NCBI GenBank assembly: GCA_021734255.1
Contig: JAIPJM010000002.1
Coordinates: 1-64,000 of the forward strand
From: Fidelibacterota bacterium
GTDB lineage: Bacteria > Fidelibacterota > UBA8477 > JABMPR01
Length of the DNA stretch: 64,000 bases
Direction of reading: 5' to 3'
Part shown: piece by piece, positions 37,543 through 47,404 of the stretch
Layout of the letters: every line of letters starts with the position of its first letter
How positions within the stretch are numbered: the first letter of the stretch is position 1
Made by a program: the position numbers and the translations under genes
Notes under the pieces: model-generated
The model's input: the letters and a program-made list of their open reading frames with translations, nothing else
The model's database searches: none
Told to the model about the DNA's origin: nothing

Positions 37543-38883
37543 CTAATCAGAATGTGCTTCAATATATGCTGCTTCACGCTTGCCTTCTTCTTCATCAACA
37601 AATTTGAAGAGAACGGCTCCAACGACGAAGAGGATCACCACAGAACCGATGCCCCAGCGGGACGCGATCTGGCCAATAGCCTCCAGCTCTTCGGGCGTTG
37701 AGGCCAACGGTGCCAGGGTTCCTTTAATGGTAAGACCTACGATACCAATGAGCATTGGACCAAGAATGGCGGCAAATTTACCCAGCATATTAAAGAATCC
37801 GTAGAATTCACCCTCCTGACCCTTGGGGATCAATCTGGAGAAATATGACCGACTCAAGGCCTGGATGCCCCCCTGAACAAGTCCAATGGCAATTGCGAGG
37901 GAGTAGAATTCTATGGGCTTGGTCATGAGAACGCCCCAGAAGGTGATGATCATGTAGGCAAAGATGGCGAGATAAATAGATCGTCGCACGCCCCATCTCT
38001 CTCCCATCCGACCAAAAATAATCGCAGCTGGAAAGCCGACGAACTGGGTGATCAGAAGGGCGATGATCAGGTCAGTAGATTCAAAACCCAGGGACATACC
38101 ATAGTCAACGGCCATGCGGATAATGGTATCCACACCATCAATATAGAACCAATAAGCTGCAAGGAATAGGGAGACTGTCTGCAGGTGTCTGATCTTCTTC
38201 CAGGTGTCCAAATATTGCTTTATTCCAGCCTTAACAATGGCCAGAGCATTCATAGAATGTGTTTTTTTTGCCTCATCTACCCAAAAGATGGTAAATAGAG
38301 TAAATCCTCCCCACCAGAGTGCAACTGAGAGAAAGGCATAACGTACCGCCTCACTTGCATCTGCCAATCCAAAGGTCTCTGGCATGAGCGTCATGGCAAC
38401 ATTCAGGGCGAACAGAACACCACCACCCAGGTACCCCATTCCAAATCCGAGTCCAGATACGCGATCGATCTCATGTTTTCCTGCTACGCTGGGGAGCAGA
38501 GAATCATAAAATATATTCGCTCCGGAGAATCCAATAATACCCATGACATAGACAAATACAGCCATGGCCCAATCCCCTTGTTGAACGAGGAACAGACCAG
38601 CTGTCATGAGAGCACCCAGATATGCGAAGAAAATGAGGAATTTCTTCTTGGCTGACCCCTTATCAGCAATGGCCCCAAGGATGGGTGCCATAAGGGCGAC
38701 GATGAGGCTGGCGATCGAATTTGCTACTCCCAGCTGAGCAGTACTCACATTCACATCCGTACCGACACTCCAATACTCCTTGAAAAAGATCGGGAAGAAT
38801 CCAGCCATAACGGTGGTGGCAAAGGCTGAATTGGCCCAATCATACATGGCCCATCCCCATATTTGTTTCTTCGGTTTATCCAT
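37543..38883 (-). CDS. MFS transporter, UMF1/Atg22-like family
   Basis: IWGWAMYDWANSAFATTVMAGFFPIFFKEYW. Confidence 0.9.
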   Translation of the reverse strand: MDKPKKQIWGWAMYDWANSAFATTVMAGFFPIFFKEYWSVGTDVNVSTAQLGVANSIASLIVALMAPILGAIADKGSAKKKFLIFFAYLGALMTAGLFLVQQGDWAMAVFVYVMGIIGFSGANIFYDSLLPSVAGKHEIDRVSGLGFGMGYLGGGVLFALNVAMTLMPETFGLADASEAVRYAFLSVALWWGGFTLFTIFWVDEAKKTHSMNALAIVKAGIKQYLDTWKKIRHLQTVSLFLAAYWFYIDGVDTIIRMAVDYGMSLGFESTDLIIALLITQFVGFPAAIIFGRMGERWGVRRSIYLAIFAYMIITFWGVLMTKPIEFYSLAIAIGLVQGGIQALSRSYFSRLIPKGQEGEFYGFFNMLGKFAAILGPMLIGIVGLTIKGTLAPLASTPEELEAIGQIASRWGIGSVVILFVVGAVLFKFVDEEEGKREAAYIEAHSD

Positions 38884-39119
38884 TAAATGTCCTCCAGGTC
38901 AGGTTGCTATATTCAAGGCTAACCTGAATGTGTATTGTTATAAACACCCGTAATTTTGAATCGAATTCATGAGCAATATAGGCCAATCTCTTAAGAAGCG
39001 AAGCAATTTTCATATGGCCCAACACCTGAATACTGGCCCCATACAAGAGGATCTGTATCTGTATGAGGCCAATATTCTGTTCCACGGGCTAGCTCACCAG
39101 GAGCAAGTGGATACGAATG

Positions 39120-40919
39120 CTATGCTGACTTCTTCTTTCCAAATTCTGGATCAATAGGCAGGAATTTCAGCATGACCAAACCAGGGATCGTTGCAATCAG
39201 GACCCAGATGAAGAATAGCTGATAGCCAATGGTCTCCTGCAGCCAACCACTGAACATACCTGGGATCATCATGCCAAGGGCCATAAAGCCGGTACAGATG
39301 GCGTAGTGAGCTGTCTTATGTTCACCTTCTGCCACCGTGATCATGTAAAGCATATATGCGGTGAAACCAAAGCCGTAACCGAACTGTTCAATGCCAACCA
39401 TGGTGGCAACCATGTAAAAGTTCTCTGGCTGGGCATAGGATAGATAAACATAAACAACATCTGGTAATTTCATAGCCAGGGCCATCCATAGGATCCAGAA
39501 TTTCAATCCCTGTCGGGCGGCTACGATACCACCCAGAATGCCACCCAGCGTGAGCATGATCGCTCCCAGGGTACCATAAATAAATCCATACTGTTGAGTT
39601 GTTAATCCAATCCCACCCGCCTCGATACTATCGATCATGAAGAGAGGTGCGATCTTGACTAACTGGGCCTCTCCAAAGCGATAGATCAGGATAAAGGTAA
39701 TAGCCAGACCGATCTTCTCCTTGGTGAAGAAGGAAACGAAAGTATGGAGGTAATTTTTAACAAAAGCGGCTGTATTTTCAACCACCATCCTTTTGTCCTC
39801 AGCCGGCTTGGGAAGTACAAAATAATGATAGATACAGAAGACCAAGAACATACCTGCCAGGACAAGGAAGGACAGGGTCCAGGCGAGTCTGATATTTCCC
39901 GAGCGTGCAATAAATAAGGCATCTGAGTTCGTCTTCAAGTTCGGATGAAGCTGAATAACAGCAATATAAGGGATGTTCCAGTTATCCTGATGAAAGACCA
40001 GGCGGGTGTCAGTCTGCAACCTGATGCTCTTGTCCCCGGAATCGATACCAAAGGTTACGACAATCTCCTCATCTACTTCCGGTCGAGCGCTCAAGGCAAT
40101 ATATGCCAAGCCAGCATTACCAACGCGCTCACCAGTTGGCGGTCCCTGGTGGTCAGCAAATGCAAGTGCAGCCAGATCCGTACTGTCAGTCATGCTCAGT
40201 CGGTTTGCGTTCCAGTAATTCGCCATGGTGATGAGCGAATCATACTGAACATTGGTCTGCGATCCCACGTGGATATTCAATTCTGCAGGTTGGATCTGGA
40301 TTCCCAGATCACCATCCACCGCTTCCAGCTCAGCCTTGCTCATATCTACGGTGTGGGTAATGCTGCCATTTTTCCTGGCGTGGACTTCGAAACTATAGTC
40401 TTCCAAGCCAGTATTACTCTCGATCATACCTGCGAAGATGATCAGTCCTCCCTGTCCAGCAATGATAGCCAAACGATAGAAGGTGGATCGAATGCCCACC
40501 CACCAGGCTTGTTCATGTTGGGATAGCCCGATCATGTAAAAGCCATCAGCAGCTATATCATGCGTCGCCGAACTGAAGGCCAGCAGCCAGAAGAAACCAA
40601 GCGTTAATTGAAAGAAAAAAGGTAAAGGAATGGTGAGCACGACCCCACCGAGTCCAGCACCGATGAGAAGCTGCATGGTGATGATCCAGAACCGTTTGGT
40701 CCGAACAATGTCTACCAGTGGGCTCCAGAAAGGTTTGATCACCCACGGAAGATATAGCCAGCTTGTATACAAGGCGATCTCAGTGTTTGAAATACCCATC
40801 CGCTTGTAAAAAACAACAGCGATAAGCATAACCACTGTGTATGGCACGCCCTCAGCAAAGTAGAGTGATGGGATCCAAAACCAGCCATTCCGTTTCTTCT
40901 GATCGGGAGCTTGCGACAT
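39120..40919 (-). CDS. PAT-family MFS transporter, AmpG (muropeptide permease)-like, with large extracytoplasmic insert
   Basis: WIPSLYFAEGVPYTVVMLIAVVFYKRMGISNTEIALYTSWLYLPWVIKPFWSPLVD. Confidence 0.85.
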   Translation of the reverse strand: MSQAPDQKKRNGWFWIPSLYFAEGVPYTVVMLIAVVFYKRMGISNTEIALYTSWLYLPWVIKPFWSPLVDIVRTKRFWIITMQLLIGAGLGGVVLTIPLPFFFQLTLGFFWLLAFSSATHDIAADGFYMIGLSQHEQAWWVGIRSTFYRLAIIAGQGGLIIFAGMIESNTGLEDYSFEVHARKNGSITHTVDMSKAELEAVDGDLGIQIQPAELNIHVGSQTNVQYDSLITMANYWNANRLSMTDSTDLAALAFADHQGPPTGERVGNAGLAYIALSARPEVDEEIVVTFGIDSGDKSIRLQTDTRLVFHQDNWNIPYIAVIQLHPNLKTNSDALFIARSGNIRLAWTLSFLVLAGMFLVFCIYHYFVLPKPAEDKRMVVENTAAFVKNYLHTFVSFFTKEKIGLAITFILIYRFGEAQLVKIAPLFMIDSIEAGGIGLTTQQYGFIYGTLGAIMLTLGGILGGIVAARQGLKFWILWMALAMKLPDVVYVYLSYAQPENFYMVATMVGIEQFGYGFGFTAYMLYMITVAEGEHKTAHYAICTGFMALGMMIPGMFSGWLQETIGYQLFFIWVLIATIPGLVMLKFLPIDPEFGKKKSA

Positions 40920-40938
40920 AGGTATGTTTCCTTCCTAA

Positions 40939-42249
40939 TTATTTATAGATGATATATTTTTGCTGAAGGTCTGAATATGCCTGTAGTTCATCCTGGTAAA
41001 CGGCGATGATCTCCTGAGCAGCATGACCTGCATCAACCATCTCACGAAGATAAGTGCCACCCCAAAGTCTGTCAGGACCAGTCGCTCGTCGCCATCCAAA
41101 ATCATTGGGATATTCCTGTTTGGCTATGACCAGTAGATGAATAAGAAATTCAACCGGTTTGAAGGCATCCGGGTCAGTCACGTTAATTCTAAAGCCATTG
41201 ACCAGTTCGCCCTCAAAGATCGGGTTCATGGCAACGCCAGGCATATCAATTGGTGTAAACACGGCCGGTTCTAGGGTGTATCCCGTAATATCGGTATTTC
41301 GCAATCCGTTAATGATCGTCTGTGAATCAAAATAAGGGGTTCCGATCAGCTCAAATGGATATTCGGTCCCACGACCCTCAGAGATTGCCACACCTTCCAA
41401 TAAACACAGCCCTGGATAGGTCAGGGTTTCGTTGGTATTTCTCATATTCGGTGAGGGTGGTGTCCACTTCAGGTCGGTCTGGTCCCAATAGGTCCCCGTC
41501 CAGCCGTCACATTGAACCACATGCAGTTCTACAGAGTCTACGCCTTCTATCATCTTTTCTCCCACCACCATCTGGGCCAGTTCACCAATGGTAAGACCAT
41601 AGCGAATAGGGATCGGGTATAAACCGACAAAACTTTCGAATCCTTCATCACGAACATTCCCACCGATGGCCCTGCCGATGGGATTGGGTCGATCAAGGAT
41701 CATCACTGGGATATTGTACTGGGCCCCTGCCTGCATCACATAACCCATGGTGGAAATGTAGGTATAGAAACGTGCGCCTACATCCTGGATATCAAAAATG
41801 AGGACATCGATCTCTTCTATCATCTCTTCATCCGGCTGACGGGTTGCCCCATAAAGACTATATATCGGTACCTGGGTTTTTGGATCGATGGCAGTATCAA
41901 TGTGATCCCCGCCCTGTACATCCCCCCTAAAGCCGTGTTCAGGTGCATAGATGGCTTTTAATTCAACATCTGGTGCCTTGAAAAGTAGATCCACCAGGTG
42001 TTCACCATCGCGACTGAGTGCGGTATGATTGGTCACAACGCCAACACGTTTCCCCATCAGTGGTCTGAATTTCATCTGCTTCAACACATCCAGTCCAGTC
42101 AGGACGTGTTCGATCTCCTGGCTTACCTGTGTCTCTCCATACTGCTCTTGCTGTTCCTGATGTTGTCCCTTTGTTTCTGTCACCTCTGTTGTTGAGGCAC
42201 AGGTCCAGATGAAGAGTGGTATGACGAGTAATAATAAATTTCTTTTCAT
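40939..42249 (-). CDS. namZ: DUF1343/YbbC lipoprotein, NamZ-type exo-beta-N-acetylmuramidase
   Basis: Lipobox FIWTC; RVGVVTNHTALSRDGEHLVDLLF; YAPEHGFRGDVQGGDHID; LIFDIQDVGARFYTYISTMGYVM; VMILDRPNPIGR. Confidence 0.9.
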   Translation of the reverse strand: MKRNLLLLVIPLFIWTCASTTEVTETKGQHQEQQEQYGETQVSQEIEHVLTGLDVLKQMKFRPLMGKRVGVVTNHTALSRDGEHLVDLLFKAPDVELKAIYAPEHGFRGDVQGGDHIDTAIDPKTQVPIYSLYGATRQPDEEMIEEIDVLIFDIQDVGARFYTYISTMGYVMQAGAQYNIPVMILDRPNPIGRAIGGNVRDEGFESFVGLYPIPIRYGLTIGELAQMVVGEKMIEGVDSVELHVVQCDGWTGTYWDQTDLKWTPPSPNMRNTNETLTYPGLCLLEGVAISEGRGTEYPFELIGTPYFDSQTIINGLRNTDITGYTLEPAVFTPIDMPGVAMNPIFEGELVNGFRINVTDPDAFKPVEFLIHLLVIAKQEYPNDFGWRRATGPDRLWGGTYLREMVDAGHAAQEIIAVYQDELQAYSDLQQKYIIYK

Positions 42250-42258
42250 GATCTACTC

Positions 42259-44682
42259 CTATTTAAGATAGGTGATTCGTTGCACGTGATGTTGCGTCCC
42301 CCCTGTGATCTGAAGTAGATACAGGCCCGAACTAATAGCGCTATTGGAAAAGGATTGAAGCGAGAGATTGTTATTCCCTGCCTGCAATTCTTCTTGAGAA
42401 TGATACACCCGTTGGCCCTTCATATTATAAATATTCAAGCTGACCTGCATCGACTCTGGTGATTGAATCTCAATCCTGAACGCAGAATTAAATGGGTTAG
42501 GATAAGCCGGAGATACGCGAAAAGTCTCAGGGATCTCAATTTCAGGTACGCGATCCACGGTCTGCTCAAAGTAATCCAACACCCGAGCCATGATCGCTGT
42601 TCTTGATGCTTCAGGGTATATGGTCTCCAAACCTACGGATAAGTAAACCAGGCTACTCGTTATATAGCTCGAGCCAAACGTGCCTGTGTACTGGATCCCT
42701 GCGCCGCCATTCGTGGTGTAATCGGCGCCACTGAATGTCAGGTTGGAGGCAGCGCCCCCAACGGGTTTGATGCCATCCGGATAATCCACATCGTAAGTGC
42801 CGTGGGTTCCATCATCAAAGGTGAGTGGTCCAAGACTGTTGAATATCCCCTGTGGTGATGGTTGCATGGTATAGCTGGCAGCGTCATCAACAATATAATC
42901 AGCCTTCAGATAGTCGCGATAGAATGCCTGATCGTTGATATCCCCAGACCGCTCCAGATCCCATCCGATCTCTGATCCGGAAACCATGAAGCGACCACCG
43001 CCATCCAGATAATCCATGACCATGGCTTGCTCCAGCGCTGAAAACGATTCGTTAATTGTGGCTTCTTCCCCACTGATCCAATCCACGATGTCATATTCAG
43101 ACAGATTCACTTTCCCCGATTCCACCGCTTCGTTACTGGTCGAACTAAAGCTGTAGCCATTGGCATGAATGGCTTCCCCATGCTGAATGATATAATCAAG
43201 ATTATTTACGGTGCCACTGCTTCTGTCAAATCCTTGAACAATGAGTACGCGGGTACTTTTTGAGCCAATACCAAGAGCCAGGGTTTCTGAAAAACCGCTG
43301 CTGCCATATGTGTTCCTATTCCGCACCTTTAGAAAAGTCACGGTACCTGTGGGCAGGTCCTTTATAGGAAAGGACGGGAATCCGGAGCTGTCAGCCAGGG
43401 TATAATTGACGCCATCAGTACTGGTATGGATCTCATATTGATCGGTGTGGGAGGATGGTGCACAATTGATCAGGGCGCTGTCACCCCCCAGGTATTCTAC
43501 TGAAAAATAGGGCGAAGCTATGGGTGGTGAATCTGCCCCAAAAGCGTCCTGGAGCCCACCCCAGATCTCAGGTCGTCCACCGTCATATCCCAGGGCCCAT
43601 ATCCCAATTCCCTTGATACCCTTCACTTTGGCATAATTGTACTTGGTTGACAGACTCAGGCTGTCATCATACCAGACCTGATGGATCTCGCCATTGTTGT
43701 AATTATACCAGGCTGCTTGGATTGTGTTATCATACTGCTTATCGTTTGACAGGGCTTGTGGTTCTGCATTATAATAGAAAACGGAGGAGCCATTTCGATC
43801 AGCGAGCACCGATGCCCCTTTGTCAGTACTGGTGACCGGGAAATCAATCCCATACCAGGGCAGCCCCAGAATGAGTTGAGATCCATCGCCACCTGTCTTG
43901 CTTAGATAATCCTCGATCGTGCGCGTGATGTGCCAACTGGAGCGTCCCTCATTCAAAGGTGAAAGCGGACCTGCATTCGCACTCCCACTATAATAATACC
44001 CATAGGCCATGATCATGAGTCCATCTGAATTATCGGACAGATAGTTATAATCGTAGGACCCCCACCAGTCGACTGATGGCATGGCGATACTTACCTCGGA
44101 TCCGGGGATCTGGTCGTGAAATGCCTGGGTGAGATCATGGATAAAGGTATTGAAATGTTCCCGGGAAGCAGATTTCACAAACTCAAAATCGATATTCACC
44201 CCATCTGCATTCCCAGCAGAAACCCGAGCGATCAGATTGTCAATTGCAGTCTGCCGATAGGTGGCACTTCCAAGCAGTGTGGCAATACTGGCATCATCAA
44301 AAAGTGTGACTGTGACAATGACTTTGACGCCATTCGCATGGGCCTTGTCTACCAAACTATGTATGGGCCAACCGTGGGCATTATCAATACCACCAGAAGC
44401 ATTCATTGCCAGTCCAAACCATGCCAGATGGGTCAGGACCTGATAATTGTAATTATTCCAGGCGGTTCCATTCCAGTACGGATGATATCCAAATACAACA
44501 TGACTGGGAGATCGTAGCCCCTGTTTCGAAAGGCTCCCGGATAATTCAGTAGCTGATTCTAACTCCTGAGGAATCTCGCGGCCACCAAAGCGCAGCATGT
44601 GCTCCTCATGTGGTGCTATACTCCCCTCATCACCGAACAGCAATGAGCCAATGGCCAGCAGTAAAAACGAGAGACGGATCAT
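42259..44682 (-). CDS. GH18-family glycoside hydrolase with C-terminal type-IX-secretion-like sorting domain
   Basis: DGVNIDFEF catalytic motif; GLPWYGIDFPV; C-terminal FRVSPAYPNPFNSAFRIEIQ...ISSGLYLLQITGGTQHHVQRITYLK. Confidence 0.9.
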   Translation of the reverse strand: MIRLSFLLLAIGSLLFGDEGSIAPHEEHMLRFGGREIPQELESATELSGSLSKQGLRSPSHVVFGYHPYWNGTAWNNYNYQVLTHLAWFGLAMNASGGIDNAHGWPIHSLVDKAHANGVKVIVTVTLFDDASIATLLGSATYRQTAIDNLIARVSAGNADGVNIDFEFVKSASREHFNTFIHDLTQAFHDQIPGSEVSIAMPSVDWWGSYDYNYLSDNSDGLMIMAYGYYYSGSANAGPLSPLNEGRSSWHITRTIEDYLSKTGGDGSQLILGLPWYGIDFPVTSTDKGASVLADRNGSSVFYYNAEPQALSNDKQYDNTIQAAWYNYNNGEIHQVWYDDSLSLSTKYNYAKVKGIKGIGIWALGYDGGRPEIWGGLQDAFGADSPPIASPYFSVEYLGGDSALINCAPSSHTDQYEIHTSTDGVNYTLADSSGFPSFPIKDLPTGTVTFLKVRNRNTYGSSGFSETLALGIGSKSTRVLIVQGFDRSSGTVNNLDYIIQHGEAIHANGYSFSSTSNEAVESGKVNLSEYDIVDWISGEEATINESFSALEQAMVMDYLDGGGRFMVSGSEIGWDLERSGDINDQAFYRDYLKADYIVDDAASYTMQPSPQGIFNSLGPLTFDDGTHGTYDVDYPDGIKPVGGAASNLTFSGADYTTNGGAGIQYTGTFGSSYITSSLVYLSVGLETIYPEASRTAIMARVLDYFEQTVDRVPEIEIPETFRVSPAYPNPFNSAFRIEIQSPESMQVSLNIYNMKGQRVYHSQEELQAGNNNLSLQSFSNSAISSGLYLLQITGGTQHHVQRITYLK

Positions 44683-45978
44683 CTAGTTATACAGCAGGTA
44701 TTTCTGTCGTAGTTGCTCGAACTGAGCCAGTTCATCCTGCCAGGACTTTTGCATTTCCAGCGGATCCTGTCCTGCTTGAATGGCTTCACGGATGGCGTCA
44801 CTACCGGTAACCTTGGCGAACATACTCCAGCGATTCTCTTTTTCGAACAGATCGATCTCAGGGTATAGTTCCTGGTGAACCGACATGAGAAGCAGCCCGG
44901 TCACATATGGGTTGAATTTGACGGGATCTGTCACATGGATCTGGACACCACCACAGGTTTGACCTTTATGCCTGCCGTAATAGGGCTTGAAAAATGTAGG
45001 TCGATAGGTCACACCCGTTCCCGCTTTTGCCTGCAGGGCTCGGGCATACTCGTGGGGATTGGTGATCCAGGGACCACCTGCAAATTCAAATGGGACGGTG
45101 GTCCCGACTCCCTCTGACAGCATCTGAAGTTCGCCATAGGTTCCAGTTGCGATCATGGGTAAAATGGTTGCCGCATCCGGTACATGGGGAGAGGTTGGCA
45201 CCCACGGTAAACCAGTATCCTCGAACCACATGCCTCTGGACCAACCCTGCATTTTGACAATTTCCAGATCGCAGTTGATATCATATTCCGAATTAAATAA
45301 TAAAGCCAATTCTCCGATGGTCATGGCATGCCTGTAAGGTATTGGGTATAAGCCAACAAAGCTGGAGATCCCCTCATCGATAAGATTGCCTTCCATCTGG
45401 ACACCATTGACGGGATTGGGTCGGTCCAGGACGACGACTTTCTTCCCTGCCATTGCAGCAGCTTCCATGAGGTAAGCCATCGAATAGATATACGTATAGG
45501 AACGCACGCCAATATCCTGAATATCGAATAAGACTACATCCAGATCTGCGATCAGTTCAGCTATCTCCTTGGGATTTTTCCGGTACGTGGTCTTGGAGAT
45601 AATGCCCGAGTCAACATCCTTTTCAGAACCAATGGCGTCACCGGCATTTTCGGCTCCAAACAGTCCATGTTCAGGAGAAAGTAGCAATTGTAGGTCGATC
45701 TGCTCCTTGAGCAGATCAATACCATGTATCAGGTTGTGGTCCACGCAGGTTTGATTTGCAAGCAGACCATACTTTTGTGCGTCATCACTATGATCCTGGG
45801 CAAGGAATACCTCAAGACCAGAAAGCACGTTCACCTCCTGTGGATGAGCGATAGGTTCATAATCCCTGACGACGGGCGTTACAGGTGCCTGAGTGGTGGC
45901 ACAGGAAAAAACAAATAATAACATCGGTAGTAATAGCAAATAGCGAAATTTGCTTCTACTCTGTGTGTACCTAAACAT
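44683..45978 (-). CDS. namZ: DUF1343/YbbC lipoprotein, NamZ-type exo-beta-N-acetylmuramidase (second copy)
   Basis: Lipobox FVFSC; LLSPEHGLFGAENAGDAIGSEKD; VVLFDIQDIGVRSYTYIYSMAYLMEAA; VVLDRPNPVNG. Confidence 0.9.
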   Translation of the reverse strand: MFRYTQSRSKFRYLLLLPMLLFVFSCATTQAPVTPVVRDYEPIAHPQEVNVLSGLEVFLAQDHSDDAQKYGLLANQTCVDHNLIHGIDLLKEQIDLQLLLSPEHGLFGAENAGDAIGSEKDVDSGIISKTTYRKNPKEIAELIADLDVVLFDIQDIGVRSYTYIYSMAYLMEAAAMAGKKVVVLDRPNPVNGVQMEGNLIDEGISSFVGLYPIPYRHAMTIGELALLFNSEYDINCDLEIVKMQGWSRGMWFEDTGLPWVPTSPHVPDAATILPMIATGTYGELQMLSEGVGTTVPFEFAGGPWITNPHEYARALQAKAGTGVTYRPTFFKPYYGRHKGQTCGGVQIHVTDPVKFNPYVTGLLLMSVHQELYPEIDLFEKENRWSMFAKVTGSDAIREAIQAGQDPLEMQKSWQDELAQFEQLRQKYLLYN

Positions 45979-46108
45979 GGGAAAAACTCCTTATATTGGT
46001 GTAAACTAGGTTTGTACATACATTTAACAAACACTATTTACGGATTGCCGCAAGGATGACCTAAAATTAAGACCTGAACGGATCAGATGATATAGAAAGA
46101 TTGTTCGA

Positions 46109-47404
46109 TTACAGGTTTTCCAGGGTAGTTCCTGGGTAATAGTGCGAGAGGATATCCCTGTAATTGATCCCCTCCAGTGCCATACCCAATGCGCCCATTT
46201 GACACAGCCCTACACCATGTCCCCAACCGACGCCTTTGAGTGCAATGTGATCGTCCGACTCGAGTGTTTTACTATTCATGACAATGAATGCCGATGAATA
46301 CAAGAAAGATTCGCTAAGCATCTGTCGAATCCCATATTCAGACACCAGTTTTTGTTCAACTGCATGACCATGTGTGTCTAGACCCTGCAAATAAACATAT
46401 TTAGCCCTGGCACTGGCCCCTCGCTCACCGACTTGAAGACCGGTGATCTTTGTCCAGCTCAGGTCGTGATACTTTTTCAGATTAGCCAGTAGAAGCTGCT
46501 TTTCCACCACTTGTTCCCAGCGGTAATAGCTCCCGGAGACATCGACCTTGCCCAGCATACCAGCCAGATCAACGGATTCAAATCGCTTTGAGGAGCAGTA
46601 GGCATCCATATAATTCCACAGGCGTTGAAAATCATCGACAGCCAGGCCTTCCAGGGGCTCAGGGCCATCCCAGAAATGGGTAAGGTAAGGGACTGTCCCG
46701 CCCTCCCATACTGTATCATAATCCTCAGCCATGCCCCCGCAATTCTTAGAATATCTGGCATCAATGACCGCATTCTCATAGGTCAGCACTTCACCTCTGG
46801 TATCGAGCGCTGCTTTCAGGGAGTGCTCAGTCAAATAGGTCGTTCCCTGGTACCGCTGGCAGCAGTCATCATTACACACATCAAAGCCGGCGTCCAGATG
46901 CTTTGCTTCAGCCAGTGCCAAGGACCAGCAGCGTGCGACCACTGTCTGAGCAGCGAGTAGATCATCAGGTGCCTCAGCACCCATTTCTGAAGTTGCTACG
47001 CAGGCAACGTAGGCTTCCACATCCAGCGTATTGATGAGTTTAAAGTTGCCCTTCTCAATTGTGATCGTCAGTTGGCCCGGCAGATAGACCGGGATCTGCT
47101 TTTCCCAATGGAAGCCACGGCCAGCGATGACTGGGTCGACCTTGATACCAGAGCGTGATGATAGTGAATCGACCTGATCTGAAGCAGTGATTATTAGTTC
47201 AGTGAGAACCTGATCAGTCTGCGATACGGAAAATGAGTCTGTATCTGCTGACAGGTTCAGCGTACAACTGTTTTGGGGAATACTGGCTGAACTCTCTACA
47301 TCCAGCGACTCAGCCCAATGCAGGGTAAGTTCTTTGATACCATCCTCAGGCAGGATGATCCCCACCCGGATCAGATCACTGTTCAATCCACTCGAGATAG
47401 GCAT
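46109..47404 (-). CDS. SpoIID/LytB domain protein
   Basis: LINTLDVEAYVACVATSEMGAEAPDDLLAAQTVVARCWSL; KGVGWGHGVGLCQMGALGMALEGINYRDILSHYYPGTTLE. Confidence 0.9.
   Translation of the reverse strand: MPISSGLNSDLIRVGIILPEDGIKELTLHWAESLDVESSASIPQNSCTLNLSADTDSFSVSQTDQVLTELIITASDQVDSLSSRSGIKVDPVIAGRGFHWEKQIPVYLPGQLTITIEKGNFKLINTLDVEAYVACVATSEMGAEAPDDLLAAQTVVARCWSLALAEAKHLDAGFDVCNDDCCQRYQGTTYLTEHSLKAALDTRGEVLTYENAVIDARYSKNCGGMAEDYDTVWEGGTVPYLTHFWDGPEPLEGLAVDDFQRLWNYMDAYCSSKRFESVDLAGMLGKVDVSGSYYRWEQVVEKQLLLANLKKYHDLSWTKITGLQVGERGASARAKYVYLQGLDTHGHAVEQKLVSEYGIRQMLSESFLYSSAFIVMNSKTLESDDHIALKGVGWGHGVGLCQMGALGMALEGINYRDILSHYYPGTTLENL

Noticed and set aside
38876-39085. 69-aa minus-strand ORF between the two MFS genes
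   Set aside because: No ribosome-binding site or motif; probably non-coding spacer
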